From positions 1-42,390 of the forward strand of contig NZ_JWLD01000001.1 of NCBI RefSeq assembly GCF_000813725.1: 42,390 bases of DNA, written 5' to 3'. Both the position numbers and the translations under genes were made by a program. Origin of the DNA: Leisingera sp. ANG-Vp. Lineage in GTDB: Bacteria > Pseudomonadota > Alphaproteobacteria > Rhodobacterales > Rhodobacteraceae. The notes below the pieces were generated by a model that saw only the letters and a list, made by a program, of their open reading frames with translations, did not search any database and was not told the DNA's origin. Numbering within the stretch: the first letter of the stretch is position 1; every line of letters begins with the position of its first letter. Shown here in pieces: positions 1 to 8,991 of this stretch.

Positions 1-3
1 CCT

Positions 4-2079
4 TCATTCCGCCCCCTCCCGGACAGCGTCCTGCGCAGGCACGATCAGCGCATCCACCGCCATTGCGCCGCTTTCCGTCACCATCACCGGGTTCACGTCG
101 ATCTCAGCCACCCGATCCCGCATCGCAGCACAGGCCACGGAAAACGCGCTCAAGGCTTGCGCCGCTGCCGCCATATCCCGCGGCGCATCGCCCCGCACCC
201 CATCGATCAGCCTGGCCACCCGCAAGCGGCGGATCATCTTCTCGGCCTGCCCCGGCCCAAACGGCGCCCGGGCAAACTGGCGTTCATCAAACAGCTCCAC
301 CAGCGTGCCGCCCGGCGCCACCATCACCAGCGGCCCGAAATCCGGATCCATCACGCAGCCAAAGGCTAGCTCAACGCCTTTCGAGGCCTGTTTCTGCACC
401 ACCGCCCGCGGCCCCAGCCGCGCCGACAGCTCCGCATAAGCCGCCGCCAGCGCTGCCGCATCCCCAAGGTTGAGGACCACCCCGCCCAAGTCGCTCTTGT
501 GGTCAATCCCAGCCTCGGCAGTTTTCAGAACCACCGGGAAGCCCAGGTCCTGACCCGCGGCAGCCACGCTTCCCGCGTCGCTGCACACCTGGCTGAGCGC
601 GCCCGGCACGCCAAAGCCGGAGAGCACCTCCAAACTCGCCGCCTCATCCAGATGCGCGGGCAGCGCCTGCCCGAGAGGCACCTCAGGCGCGGTCTCAACC
701 TCCACCTGCAAGCCATCGGCCCAGGCCTGAAACGCTTTCACCGCCTGCATCGCGGTTTCGGCCCCGTTCAGGCAGGGCACCCACGCTTCCGCCAGCGCCT
801 CACCAATGCCGCGGTTATGGGTCTGGCCAAAGCTGGCATAGAAAAACACCGGCTTGTCCGTGCGTGCCCGCAGCTGCCTGGCGTGTTCCAGCAGCCCGGG
901 CTCATAAACATAATCGTCGCGCAGATCCGCCTCGAACCCCAGCATCGACACCTCCGGCGCCTGCGCCAGAATATCGAGGCCCCGGTCAAACACCTTGGGG
1001 AACTCATCCGTCAGATCCGCCGCACAGTCGAGCGGGTTGGAGGGCTCCAGCTCCGGCGGCAAAGCCTCGCGCAGCGCGATGCGGGTCTTGCCGCTCAGCA
1101 CCGCCAGCGGCGTGCCGGTCTCCGCCGCCAGATCCACCTGCATCTCGCGCAACCCGCCGCTGTCGGTCACCAGCCCGGCGCCGCCCGGCCCCGGAATGCG
1201 GCCCGAGGAGCACAACAGCGCCGTGTTCATCAGCGCATCGACCGTATCGACCGAGATCGCGCCGCATTCCTCGAACACCGCTTCATAAGCCGCATGGCTG
1301 CCCGCCAGCGCGCCCGTGTGCGAGCGCGCCAGCCGCGCGCTCTCCTCGGTGCGGCCCACCTTGCAGATCACCACCGGCTTGCCCGCCTCCCGCGCAAGCT
1401 TCAGCGCCTGCACCAGCCCTTCGGGGCTGCGGGCGCTCTCCATGAAAACCGCAATCGCCTTGGTGGTCTCGCGGCTGGCGGCATAGGCGATGTATTCATC
1501 CACCGTCGCGCCGATCTCCTGCCCCGGGGAGGCAACCAGATCGAAGCGGAAGCGCGGATCGTTCATCCCCAGCACGGTAAAGACGCTGCCGGAATGGGCA
1601 ATCAGCGAGATCCCCCCGGCCTTCATGTGATCTGCCGGATAAAAACTGCCCACCAGCCCGGTTTGCGTGTTGATCACCCCCATGCCCGAGCCGCCGCAAA
1701 TGGGCAGCCCGGCCTCAGCCGCAATATCCTTGAGCCGCGTCAGGATCGGCGTGCCATTGACCGTCTCACCCTGGCAGAGGTCGAACACCACCGCCGATTT
1801 CGCGCCCATCGCAATCGCATCCACCAGCGCCGCCTCCAGATTCGCGCCGCCGATCCCCAGCACCGCCACATCCGGCGCATGGTCCAGCTCCCGGATCGAG
1901 GACAGCGCCTGCCGCCCCGAAATCTCCCCGCCGCGCGGGTTGATGAAACTGATCCGCCCCTGAAACCCGCCGGACAATGCCGCCTCAGCCAGCCGCGCGC
2001 CAAAGGAGCCGGCCCGCGCCGAGGCGCCCACCACGGCCACCGAGCGGGCCTCGAACATCGGAGAAAGCCTGTGCATCAT
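4..2079 (-). CDS. NDP-forming acyl-CoA ligase (acetyl-CoA synthetase, ADP-forming family)
   Basis: This cytoplasmic enzyme of about 691 residues would join a carboxylic acid to CoA with release of ADP and phosphate. It is a fused alpha-beta form. An N-terminal Rossmann CoA-binding domain carries VAVVGAS. A succinyl-CoA-ligase-like middle follows, with AHSGSV and SHTGALAGS. A C-terminal ATP-grasp domain carries HKSDLGGV and ends in EIDVNPV. I start it at the ATG one base after the stop of the upstream crotonase, preceded by AAGGG. A start at 2115 would overlap that gene. Tight coupling to the CaiD-like gene suggests that the ligase activates the substrate on which the crotonase acts. The acid itself cannot be read from the sequence; carnitine/crotonobetaine or a phenylpropenoate such as ferulate are options. 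Confidence 0.88.
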   Translation of the reverse strand: MMHRLSPMFEARSVAVVGASARAGSFGARLAEAALSGGFQGRISFINPRGGEISGRQALSSIRELDHAPDVAVLGIGGANLEAALVDAIAMGAKSAVVFDLCQGETVNGTPILTRLKDIAAEAGLPICGGSGMGVINTQTGLVGSFYPADHMKAGGISLIAHSGSVFTVLGMNDPRFRFDLVASPGQEIGATVDEYIAYAASRETTKAIAVFMESARSPEGLVQALKLAREAGKPVVICKVGRTEESARLARSHTGALAGSHAAYEAVFEECGAISVDTVDALMNTALLCSSGRIPGPGGAGLVTDSGGLREMQVDLAAETGTPLAVLSGKTRIALREALPPELEPSNPLDCAADLTDEFPKVFDRGLDILAQAPEVSMLGFEADLRDDYVYEPGLLEHARQLRARTDKPVFFYASFGQTHNRGIGEALAEAWVPCLNGAETAMQAVKAFQAWADGLQVEVETAPEVPLGQALPAHLDEAASLEVLSGFGVPGALSQVCSDAGSVAAAGQDLGFPVVLKTAEAGIDHKSDLGGVVLNLGDAAALAAAYAELSARLGPRAVVQKQASKGVELAFGCVMDPDFGPLVMVAPGGTLVELFDERQFARAPFGPGQAEKMIRRLRVARLIDGVRGDAPRDMAAAAQALSAFSVACAAMRDRVAEIDVNPVMVTESGAMAVDALIVPAQDAVREGAE

Positions 2080-2080
2080 C

Positions 2081-2896
2081 TCAGCCCTTGAACTTGGGGT
2101 CGCGTTTTTCGGCAAAAGCCAGCGAGCCTTCGGTGAAATCCTCCGACCGGATCATCTGCTCGTAGATCGGCATATCGCTCCTGCCGACCCAGGCCCGGCG
2201 CACCGCCGCATGGCTTTCCTCAACCGAGCGGTGGCCATATTTGCGCATGTATTCCTTTAGCGCACCTGCAACCAAAGGCGCCCCTTGCGCAATCGTATCC
2301 GCCACCCCGCGGGCGTGTTCCATCAGCTGATCGACAGGCACCACATCACGCACCAATCCCCAATGTTTCGCCTCATCGGCATACATCTTGCGCCCCGTCA
2401 GGATCAGATCCATCGCCACATTCCACGGAATCCGGTGGTGCAGCTTCTGGATCGCGCCTGCATCAGGCAGGAAGCCGCGCTGCATCTCCGGCAGCCAGAA
2501 ATAGGCATCCTCGGCGCAGATGATCACATCGCCCCCCAGCGCCAGCTCAAAGCCGCCGCCGATGGCGCCGCCCGCCAGCGCCACCACCACGGGTTTATAA
2601 AGATCGAAATACTCCGGCAATCCGCCCAGGCCGCCGGGGCCAAGGTCGAACCCCTGCTCCGCATCCGCGCTTTCGCCGGCGGCAAAGGCCTTCAGATCCC
2701 AGCCCGCCGAGAAAATGTTCTTCTCATTGCCAAGGCTCGACAGCAGCCCGACGCTGAGGCCCTCATCCTCGTTCAGCCGCTGAAACGCCGCATACATCTG
2801 GCGGCTCAGATCCAGATTGATCGCATTCACCGGCGGCCGGTTCATCGCCACTTCCAGCACACGGCCGCGCGTGTTCACCTCTATCAGCCCTGCCAT
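2081..2896 (-). CDS. caiD: CaiD-like crotonase (carnitinyl-CoA dehydratase / enoyl-CoA hydratase family)
   Basis: This 271-residue crotonase-fold protein would hydrate or dehydrate an acyl-CoA. The oxyanion-hole segments are FSAGWDLK (about 62-69) and GGGFELAL (about 113-120). Acidic residues E137 (LPEMQRG) and D145 (PDAG) lie where crotonase catalytic carboxylates occur. The FSAGWDLK motif, a following GPGG stretch and the C-terminal LAFAEKRDP match my memory of E. coli CaiD closely. I chose the second methionine because AGGGGAG lies five bases upstream; the longer start at 2911 lacks such a site. It is translationally coupled to the downstream CoA ligase, and a LysR gene is divergent. A carnitine role is inferred from family likeness; no carnitine transporter or CaiB-type CoA transferase is in view. 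A feruloyl-CoA hydratase-lyase role is the main alternative. Confidence 0.82.
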   Translation of the reverse strand: MAGLIEVNTRGRVLEVAMNRPPVNAINLDLSRQMYAAFQRLNEDEGLSVGLLSSLGNEKNIFSAGWDLKAFAAGESADAEQGFDLGPGGLGGLPEYFDLYKPVVVALAGGAIGGGFELALGGDVIICAEDAYFWLPEMQRGFLPDAGAIQKLHHRIPWNVAMDLILTGRKMYADEAKHWGLVRDVVPVDQLMEHARGVADTIAQGAPLVAGALKEYMRKYGHRSVEESHAAVRRAWVGRSDMPIYEQMIRSEDFTEGSLAFAEKRDPKFKG

Positions 2897-2995
2897 ATCG
2901 TCTCCCCTCATGCCTCCCGCGGGCTTCTGCCCCGCGCATTCCGCTTGATTTCAACGGCAAAGAGGCGGCAAGGGTAGAGAGAAAGCGATCATTCT

Positions 2996-3016
2996 ATCAT
3001 GAAGGAATTTCATGAT
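2996..3016. promoter_or_regulatory. Inverted repeat overlapping the lysR start
   Basis: ATCATGAA (2996-3003) and TTCATGAT (3009-3016) are perfect inverted arms around a 5-base spacer. The repeat covers the ribosome-binding site and start codon of the LysR gene. It probably serves as an autoregulatory binding site, and may also control the divergent crotonase-ligase operon. Confidence 0.5.
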
Positions 3017-3959
3017 GCATTACTGGAAGACCATCCCGCCGCTGAAGGCCCTGCTGGCGGTCGAGGCCGTGGCCCGGCTGCGCAGCTTCACCCGCGCCGG
3101 CGAAGAGCTGAACACCAGCCAGTCCGCCGTCAGCCACGCGGTGACCCAGGCAGAGGCTTTCCTGGAGACCAAACTGTTCGACCGCTCCGCCCGCCCCGTC
3201 GCGCTGACGGCGGAGGGCACCGAGTACATCGCCTCGCTCAGCACCTGCCTGGCGCAGCTCTCGGCCGACACCCAGGCTCTGCGCCGCCGCAGGGAAGACA
3301 ACACACTGACGATCTCCTGCAACCTGGCTTACGGCAACTATTGGCTGCTGCCGCGGCTCAAAGGGTTTCACGCCGCGCACCCCGGCATCCAGGTCAATAT
3401 GGTCACTGCCTTCCACGGGCTGTCCACGCTCGACCCCGGCATCGACGTCGCCATCCGCTTTGGCCGCGGCAGCTGGCCCGGCTGCCGCTCCCGGCTTTTG
3501 TTCCGCGAGCAGATCCTGCCGGTCGCCTCCCCGGGCTACCTCGAACAGGCGGGCGCTGCGCCGCACCCGCAGGACCTGCTGGCCCACACCCTGCTGCACG
3601 CCCGCTCCAACGACAAATCCTGGTACGACTGGGCGCAATGGTTTGCCTACTTCGGCGTCAGGCAAAGCGGTCCCCTGCCCGGCCCCGCCTTCGACAACCA
3701 CCTGTTGATGATGCAAGCCGCTCTCAGCGGCCGCGGCATCGCGCTTGGATGGATCGGCACCGCCATCGACTTCCTGCAGGAGGGGCAGCTGGTGCCGGTC
3801 CTCGGCACGCCGGTGGTGCTGGAGGACGGCCTCTATGCCGTGGCCCGCGACCGGAGTTCCCCGCGCATTGCGGCTTTTCTGGACTGGTTCGGCAGTTACA
3901 CCGAGACCGAGTTCCGGGCGCAGACGGAAGCGCACTGGCCTGGACAGATCGTCCCTTAG
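3012..3959 (+). CDS. LysR family transcriptional regulator, GcvA-like
   Basis: This 315-residue LysR regulator has an N-terminal winged helix (about residues 10-69) with the family signature around SFTRAGEELNTSQSAVSHAV, followed by a periplasmic-binding-like effector domain. The FDRSARPVALTAEG stretch resembles GcvA-type members. ATG codons lie at 3012 and 3015; AAGGA just upstream supports this start. It is divergent from the CaiD-like gene with about 115 bases between them, so it probably controls that operon. Its 3' end converges on the SDR gene. The effector is unknown. Confidence 0.9.
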   Translation: MMHYWKTIPPLKALLAVEAVARLRSFTRAGEELNTSQSAVSHAVTQAEAFLETKLFDRSARPVALTAEGTEYIASLSTCLAQLSADTQALRRRREDNTLTISCNLAYGNYWLLPRLKGFHAAHPGIQVNMVTAFHGLSTLDPGIDVAIRFGRGSWPGCRSRLLFREQILPVASPGYLEQAGAAPHPQDLLAHTLLHARSNDKSWYDWAQWFAYFGVRQSGPLPGPAFDNHLLMMQAALSGRGIALGWIGTAIDFLQEGQLVPVLGTPVVLEDGLYAVARDRSSPRIAAFLDWFGSYTETEFRAQTEAHWPGQIVP

Positions 3960-4043
3960 CCTTCCCCTTCCATGAAGAGCAAAGGGCTGCAGAGACCCGC
4001 GGAGTGGCGCTATTGCGCCGCCCCATGGGGGCGGGTCGGCGCA

Positions 4044-4063
4044 GCCCGGCCTGTCGGCCGGGC
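4044..4063. terminator. GC-rich hairpin between convergent lysR and SDR genes
   Basis: GCCCGGCC (4044-4051) pairs with GGCCGGGC (4056-4063) around a TGTC loop. It lies in the 135-base gap between two convergent genes, so a bidirectional terminator role is likely. No clear T-run follows on either strand, so this is a weak call. Confidence 0.4.
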
Positions 4064-4094
4064 AAATGGCATCAATTGAGCGATAAATGCTGCA

Positions 4095-4862
4095 TCAGCC
4101 GCTCTTAATCACCCCGGAGGCATCAAATCCGCCATCCACCGGCAAATTGACCCCGGTGATATAGCTCGACTGCGGCAGTGCCAGATAGACCGCCGCCGCG
4201 GCCACCTCCTCGGGCGTGCCGTAACGGTCCATCGGGATGCCCGCCAGATAGGCACGGCGGGTCTCGGCGTCGTGCATCTTCTTGACCAAAGCGGTCTCGA
4301 TCCCGCCCGGCGCCAGCGCGTTCACCGTGACGCCATGCTTGGCCCATTCCATCGCCATCACCCGCATCATCGCCGACACCCCGCCCTTGGAGGCGCCATA
4401 GGCCGTGCGCCCGGTCCCGCCGCGCACCCCGGCCATCGAGGACATCGCGACAATCCGGCCATAGCCCTTTTCCACCATCACCCGGCCCGCCGCCTGCAGC
4501 ATCAGGAAGCTGCCGGTGAGGTTCACGCCAATGATCCGCTCCCAGTTCTCCCGCGTGGTGTCCAGCACATGCTGCTCCAGCCCGATCCCGGCAAAATGCA
4601 TCAGGATCTCCATGCCCTTGAACCGCTCCAGCGTGGCGGTGATCAGCGCGTCCACATCCGCAGCCTCGGCCACATTGGTGCGCAGGAACAAGGCCTCGGC
4701 CCCCTCCCCTTCCAGCTGCCGCACCGCGTCGGCGCCAGCCTCTTCATTCAGGTCGGCAATGACGATGTTCGCCCCCAGCTCGGCCAGCATCCAGACAGTG
4801 GCCAGGCCAATGCCGCTGGCGCCGCCGGTGACAATCGCTGTCTGCCCTTTCAATGAAAACAT
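4095..4862 (-). CDS. Classical short-chain dehydrogenase/reductase, NAD-type
   Basis: This 255-residue SDR has the cofactor motif TGGASGIG (12-19) and the catalytic set S142, Y155 and K159 (YGASK). D37 at the end of beta-2 (IADLN) suggests NAD rather than NADP. The start is the ATG preceded by AAGGAGGA; the frame stays open further upstream, but that stretch overlaps the kbl coding sequence. It is the last gene of an operon that begins with a proline racemase-family enzyme and includes a TRAP transporter and kbl, which ends 13 bases upstream. Directly after Kbl, a role in oxidising a beta-hydroxy amino acid to the 2-amino-3-keto acid that Kbl cleaves is plausible. Known SDR-type threonine dehydrogenases are of the extended class, so this enzyme would be a different type. 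Confidence 0.88.
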   Translation of the reverse strand: MFSLKGQTAIVTGGASGIGLATVWMLAELGANIVIADLNEEAGADAVRQLEGEGAEALFLRTNVAEAADVDALITATLERFKGMEILMHFAGIGLEQHVLDTTRENWERIIGVNLTGSFLMLQAAGRVMVEKGYGRIVAMSSMAGVRGGTGRTAYGASKGGVSAMMRVMAMEWAKHGVTVNALAPGGIETALVKKMHDAETRRAYLAGIPMDRYGTPEEVAAAAVYLALPQSSYITGVNLPVDGGFDASGVIKSG

Positions 4863-4875
4863 CTGCAGTCCTCCT

Positions 4876-6060
4876 TCAGGATATGACGCCCAGCTCGCGC
4901 CCCGCCTGGGCAAAAGCGGCAATGGCGCGGTCCAGCTCTTCGATCGAATGCGCCGCCGACATCTGGGTGCGGATGCGGTCCTGCTCCTTGGGCACCACCG
5001 GGAAAGAGAACGCCGCCACATAGACGCCCAGCTGCCGCAGCCGCGCGGCAAAATCCTGCGCCAGCTGCGGATCGCGCAGCATCAGCGGAATCACCGGATG
5101 CTCCCCCGGCAAAAGCTCGAACCCCAGCGCCGTCATCTCCCGGCGGAAATGCTCCGCGTTGCGCCGCAAGCGCGCCCGCAGCTCCGGCTCCTCCTCCAGG
5201 AGGTCCAGCACACGCAGGCTGGTCTGCGCAATCACCGGCGCCAGCGTGTTGGAGAACAGATAGGGCCGCGAGCGCTGCCGCAGCCAGTCCGCCACCTCCC
5301 GCCGTGCCGCCACATAGCCGCCGGAGGCCCCGCCCAGGGCCTTGCCCAGGGTGCCGGTCAGGATATCCACCCGGCCTTCCACGCGGCACAGCTCCGGCGT
5401 GCCGCGCCCGTGTTCGCCCAGAAATCCCACCGCGTGGCTGTCGTCCACCATCACCATGGCATCGTATTTCTCGGCCAAGTCGCAAATCTCCGGCAGCTTC
5501 GCGATATAGCCGTCCATCGAGAACACCCCGTCGGTGGCAATCAGCCGGTAGCGCGCGCCTTGCGCCTCTTGCAAACAGCGCTCCAGCTCCGCCATATCTG
5601 AATTCGCGTAGCGGAACCGCTGCGCCTTGCACAGCCGCACCCCGTCGATGATCGAGGCATGGTTCAGCGCATCCGAGATGACCGCATCCTCGGGCCCCAG
5701 CAATGTCTCGAACAGCCCGGTATTGGCGTCAAAGCAGCTTGGGAACAAAATGGTGTCCTCCATTCCCAGAAACCCGCTCAGCCGCGCCTCCAGCGCCTTG
5801 TGCGGGACCTGCGTGCCGCAGATGAACCGCACCGAGGACATGCCGAACCCGAACTGGTCCAGCGCCCCCTGCGCCGCCTCCACCAGCGCCGGATGGTTCG
5901 ACAGGCCAAGGTAGTTGTTGGCGCAGAGGTTGATGCTGCGGCTGCCATCCTCCAGCACCACCTCGCCTTGCTGCGGCGAGGCAATCGGCTGCTCGCGCTT
6001 ATACAGCCCTTCCGCCTTCAGCCCGTCCAGCCGCGCGGCGATATCCTGGTAAAACGTCAT
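4876..6060 (-). CDS. kbl: Glycine C-acetyltransferase (2-amino-3-ketobutyrate CoA ligase)
   Basis: Kbl cleaves 2-amino-3-ketobutyrate with CoA to glycine and acetyl-CoA, using PLP in the cytoplasm. The 394-residue length is normal. Features that match E. coli Kbl as I remember it are CANNYLGL (46-53), [32 protein letters not shown] and [15 protein letters not shown] with the PLP lysine K240. The usual partner Tdh, a zinc-dependent threonine dehydrogenase, is absent. A classical SDR follows instead. DctM ends 12 bases upstream, and GGACAGGA precedes the start, so kbl belongs to the TRAP operon. The substrate could come from threonine, allo-threonine or a related hydroxy amino acid. Confidence 0.95.
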   Translation of the reverse strand: MTFYQDIAARLDGLKAEGLYKREQPIASPQQGEVVLEDGSRSINLCANNYLGLSNHPALVEAAQGALDQFGFGMSSVRFICGTQVPHKALEARLSGFLGMEDTILFPSCFDANTGLFETLLGPEDAVISDALNHASIIDGVRLCKAQRFRYANSDMAELERCLQEAQGARYRLIATDGVFSMDGYIAKLPEICDLAEKYDAMVMVDDSHAVGFLGEHGRGTPELCRVEGRVDILTGTLGKALGGASGGYVAARREVADWLRQRSRPYLFSNTLAPVIAQTSLRVLDLLEEEPELRARLRRNAEHFRREMTALGFELLPGEHPVIPLMLRDPQLAQDFAARLRQLGVYVAAFSFPVVPKEQDRIRTQMSAAHSIEELDRAIAAFAQAGRELGVIS

Positions 6061-6072
6061 GTCATCCTGTCC

Positions 6073-7365
6073 TTAGTATCCGAGAACATAGTCCGGCAGC
6101 GCCAGCGCGACGTCCGGAATGTAGGTTGTGAGAAGCAGCGTCGGGATCCAGGCAAAGGCGATCATCAGCAGCGTCGGCTTCAGCATCGACTGCACGGATG
6201 TCTGCCCCACCCGCGCCCCCAGATAGAGCAGCGGCGCGGTTGGCGGAGTGATGTTGCCCATGCCCAGATTGACCCCGATGATGGCGGCAAACTGCACCGG
6301 ATCGACGCCCAGATCCTGCACCACCGGCAGCAGCAGCGGCGCCGACAAAAGCACGCCCGAGACGTCGTCCATCAGCATCCCGATCGCCACCAGCACGATG
6401 TTGATCATCAACAGGATCACAATCGGGTTCTCCGACACCGAATAGATGAACTCCTGCGCCAGCGCCGGGATGTCCTCGAACACCAGCAGGCGGCTCACGA
6501 TCATCACCATGAAGAACATCACCATCACCGCGCCGGTGGTGACACCGCTTTCAATCACCGCCTCCTTGAAGGTCTGCCAGTTGAGGCCGCGGTAGACCCA
6601 GAAGCCCACCGGCAGCGCATAAAACACCGCAATTGCCGCCGCCTCGGTCGGGGTCATCACCCCGCCGTAGATACCGCCCAGGATGATCACCGGCATCAAG
6701 AGCGCCGGGGTGGCAAAGGCGGTGCGGCGGCGGGTCTCAGCCATCAGCGACTGCGGCGCCCCCTCCAGCACGATCTCCCTGCGGGTCCGCATCAGCACCC
6801 AGTTCACCAGGCACAGCAGGGTGATCAGGATGATCCCCGGCACCACGGTGGCCAGAAAACACTTCAGCACCGACTGCCGCGTCACCCAGGCATAGATGAT
6901 CTGGATCGAACTGGGCGGGATCAGCAGACCCAGCGGCGCCGCATTGGCGATCAGCGCTGCCGAGAACCCCTTGGGGTAGTTGTGCCGCTCCAGCCGCGGC
7001 AGCATCACCCCGCCGATGCAGGTGAGCGTTGCCGCCGCCGACCCGGAGATCGAGCCAAAAATGGCACTCGCCAGCACCGCCGCCGCCGACAGCCCGCCGC
7101 GGAAGCGCCCCAGGAACAAGGAGGCCATATCCACCAGCGGCTCCGCCAGCTTGCCCCGGTTCATGATTGCGCCGGACAGGATGAACAGCGGGATTGCCAA
7201 GAGCACGATGTTGTTCATCCGCCAATGGCCTGAGGACAGGAAATTGGCGATATCGGTCTCGGCCGCCCAGCCGAGGTACAAAAGCACCGCGCCAAAGGCA
7301 AAGGGCACCGGCAGCCCGATCACCAGCAGCAGGCACAGCAGGATGAAAACGATAGCCAGGGTCAT
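6073..7365 (-). CDS. dctM: TRAP transporter large permease, DctM family
   Basis: This 430-residue inner-membrane protein has about a dozen hydrophobic segments, beginning at LAIVFILLCLLLVIGLPVPF. Family-typical stretches include GSISGSAAATL, NAAPLGLLIPPS, GVMTPTEAAA and the C-terminal NLGMGNITPPTAP. It forms the Na+-driven translocation subunit with DctQ. Its ATG overlaps the DctQ stop by three bases (ATGA), which shows coupling. I chose this start over an upstream in-frame extension because that extension covers dctQ. Confidence 0.94.
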   Translation of the reverse strand: MTLAIVFILLCLLLVIGLPVPFAFGAVLLYLGWAAETDIANFLSSGHWRMNNIVLLAIPLFILSGAIMNRGKLAEPLVDMASLFLGRFRGGLSAAAVLASAIFGSISGSAAATLTCIGGVMLPRLERHNYPKGFSAALIANAAPLGLLIPPSSIQIIYAWVTRQSVLKCFLATVVPGIILITLLCLVNWVLMRTRREIVLEGAPQSLMAETRRRTAFATPALLMPVIILGGIYGGVMTPTEAAAIAVFYALPVGFWVYRGLNWQTFKEAVIESGVTTGAVMVMFFMVMIVSRLLVFEDIPALAQEFIYSVSENPIVILLMINIVLVAIGMLMDDVSGVLLSAPLLLPVVQDLGVDPVQFAAIIGVNLGMGNITPPTAPLLYLGARVGQTSVQSMLKPTLLMIAFAWIPTLLLTTYIPDVALALPDYVLGY

Positions 7366-7859
7366 GATGCAGCCTCCGGGCTGGCCGCACGGGCACCGCG
7401 CAGGGTCTGCAGCCCGTTCAGCAGCGCATGCAGGGTCATCAGCACAAACCCCGCGGCAATGAAGAACCGCGGCACCGCCAGCGGGATCTTGTAAACGGTG
7501 GTGGCGGGGATGTTCGGCCAGCGGGCAAATTCGTTCAGAAACATGCGCACCGCGAAATAGGTCAGCCCGGCCAGGATCAGCGCCTCCACCAGCTGGATCA
7601 CACCGGAATAGACCTGCCGCCCGCGCGGCGTTCGGATCATTTCCAGAATGATATCGGCCTTGATGTGGCTGTCGGTTTTCGAAGCCAGCGCGCCCCCTGC
7701 AAAATACAACAGAAAGGCCACGATCAGCGCCCATTCCTCATAGGCAAACAGATCACTTTCAAAGACATAGCGCATCAGCACCACCACCAGGAACACCGAG
7801 GCCAGAAACAGGCTGCAGGTAAACACGATGGCGCGCTCCAGTTTGACCAGAAGGTCCAT
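7362..7859 (-). CDS. dctQ: TRAP transporter small permease, DctQ family
   Basis: This 165-residue protein has four hydrophobic segments, with AIVFTCSLFLASVFLVVVLMRY first, and a conserved EEWALIVAFLLYFAGGAL core. It is the small membrane subunit that pairs with DctM. GGAGGGGGAG lies a few bases before the chosen ATG; the frame is open further upstream but no better site is seen. It sits between dctP and dctM, as in most TRAP operons. Confidence 0.93.
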   Translation of the reverse strand: MDLLVKLERAIVFTCSLFLASVFLVVVLMRYVFESDLFAYEEWALIVAFLLYFAGGALASKTDSHIKADIILEMIRTPRGRQVYSGVIQLVEALILAGLTYFAVRMFLNEFARWPNIPATTVYKIPLAVPRFFIAAGFVLMTLHALLNGLQTLRGARAASPEAAS

Positions 7860-7914
7860 GGGCTCCCCCTCCGCAAGGGCGCCGGGGCAGGCCCAAGCCC
7901 GCCCCGGCACATCA

Positions 7915-8907
7915 TCAGTTCAGGTCGGCCTTGATCGAGTCGAGCAGCGCCTTGCCCAGCTTGTCCTCCAGCACCGGCCAGACGGTCTCGCGCACATGCG
8001 CTGCCAGCGCCGCGCGCTCGGCGTCGGAAATGCCCACCACCTCGATGTTCTTTTCACCCAGCCGCCCGATGTATTCGGCATCAACGCTCTTGCTCAGCGC
8101 AAAGGACTTGGCCGAGGCCTTGGCAAAGGCGTCCGCAATCACCTGCTGCTGATCGGCGCTCAAACCGTCCCAGGTGTTCTGATTGATGTAAAAGGCAGTG
8201 TTTTCGACAAAGGCGTTATAGGGGGTGAAGTATTTCACGCTGTCTCCGAACACGGTGTAATTCGACTCGGCAGTGCCGCCGATCACACCCTCGATCACGC
8301 CTTGCTGGATCGCCGGAACCACATCGCCCCAGTTCATCGTGGTGGTCTTGAAGCCGATCGCCTGTGCCGTCAGCCGGCCCACGTCAGCGCTCCACACCCG
8401 GATGTTCAGATCCTTGTCCCCGGTGCCGCCCGCATCAGCCGGCGCCTTGGTCGAACCCACGCCGATAAACCCTTCGGCAAAGACGCCCAGCAGTTTCATG
8501 CCCTGCGCTGCGATATGCTCGTCATAGATGCCATAGAAGGCAGAGCCTGCCGAATAGACCTTCTCCATCTCTTCGTAGTTGCTGACCAGATAGGGCAGCG
8601 AGTTGATTTCCAGCACCGGGTCCTTGTGGCTGTAGATGAAGGTATGGCCGATATCGATCACCCCTGCGGCAACGTCATCAAACACCACCTCGCCATTGCC
8701 CAGCTGGCCGGCCGGGAACAGCTTAATCTCGACGCCGACGCCGGCGCCTTCGATTTCGGCGATGGTTTCCTTCAGCACCTTGGTGGCGTTGTGGTCGACC
8801 GGGTGCTGCCCCGCCAGGCGCAGTTTCACATCGGCGGCCGCCGCGCCGGTGGCCGTCATCAGCACCAGCGCCGCAGCACCCAGTTTAAGTCCGGTAAAGA
8901 GTTTCAT
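7915..8907 (-). CDS. dctP: TRAP transporter substrate-binding protein, DctP family
   Basis: This 330-residue periplasmic binding protein has a Sec signal peptide (MKLFTGLKLGAAALVLMTATG then AAAA, cleavage near residue 25). The mature part begins DVKLRLAGQHPVDHNATK, typical of DctP. Further marks are the central RVWSADVGRLTAQAIGFKTTTMNWGDVVPAIQQGVIEG-type region, where DctP proteins bind the ligand carboxylate. GGGAGGA precedes the chosen ATG. The ligand is not known. Its neighbours, a proline racemase-family enzyme upstream and Kbl downstream, suggest an amino or hydroxy-amino acid. Confidence 0.93.
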   Translation of the reverse strand: MKLFTGLKLGAAALVLMTATGAAAADVKLRLAGQHPVDHNATKVLKETIAEIEGAGVGVEIKLFPAGQLGNGEVVFDDVAAGVIDIGHTFIYSHKDPVLEINSLPYLVSNYEEMEKVYSAGSAFYGIYDEHIAAQGMKLLGVFAEGFIGVGSTKAPADAGGTGDKDLNIRVWSADVGRLTAQAIGFKTTTMNWGDVVPAIQQGVIEGVIGGTAESNYTVFGDSVKYFTPYNAFVENTAFYINQNTWDGLSADQQQVIADAFAKASAKSFALSKSVDAEYIGRLGEKNIEVVGISDAERAALAAHVRETVWPVLEDKLGKALLDSIKADLN

Positions 8908-8947
8908 TGCATATCCTCCCAAGTTAGTGCCGGAAAATGAGGGGTAA

Positions 8948-8983
8948 GCCCCGGGCTGCTGCACCGGCGGCGGCAGCCGGGGC
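8948..8983 (-). promoter_or_regulatory. Intra-operon hairpin between the racemase gene and dctP
   Basis: GCCCCGGGCTGC (8948-8959) and GCAGCCGGGGC (8973-8983) form an 11-pair stem with one bulged G, in the 84-base gap before dctP. There is no U-run. It may act as a processing or stabilising element that raises the level of the dctP message relative to the upstream enzyme gene. Confidence 0.4.
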
Positions 8984-8991
8984 ACAGGGGG

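Noticed and set aside
499-2091. Long plus-strand open frame (530 codons) opposite the acyl-CoA ligase
   Set aside because: Rich in Arg, His, Gln and Pro with no domain, and fully antisense to a clear enzyme gene; an effect of high GC codon bias.
5659-7233. Long plus-strand open frame (524 codons) opposite kbl and dctM
   Set aside because: His/Gln/Arg-rich composition and no recognisable fold; both minus-strand genes there are well supported.
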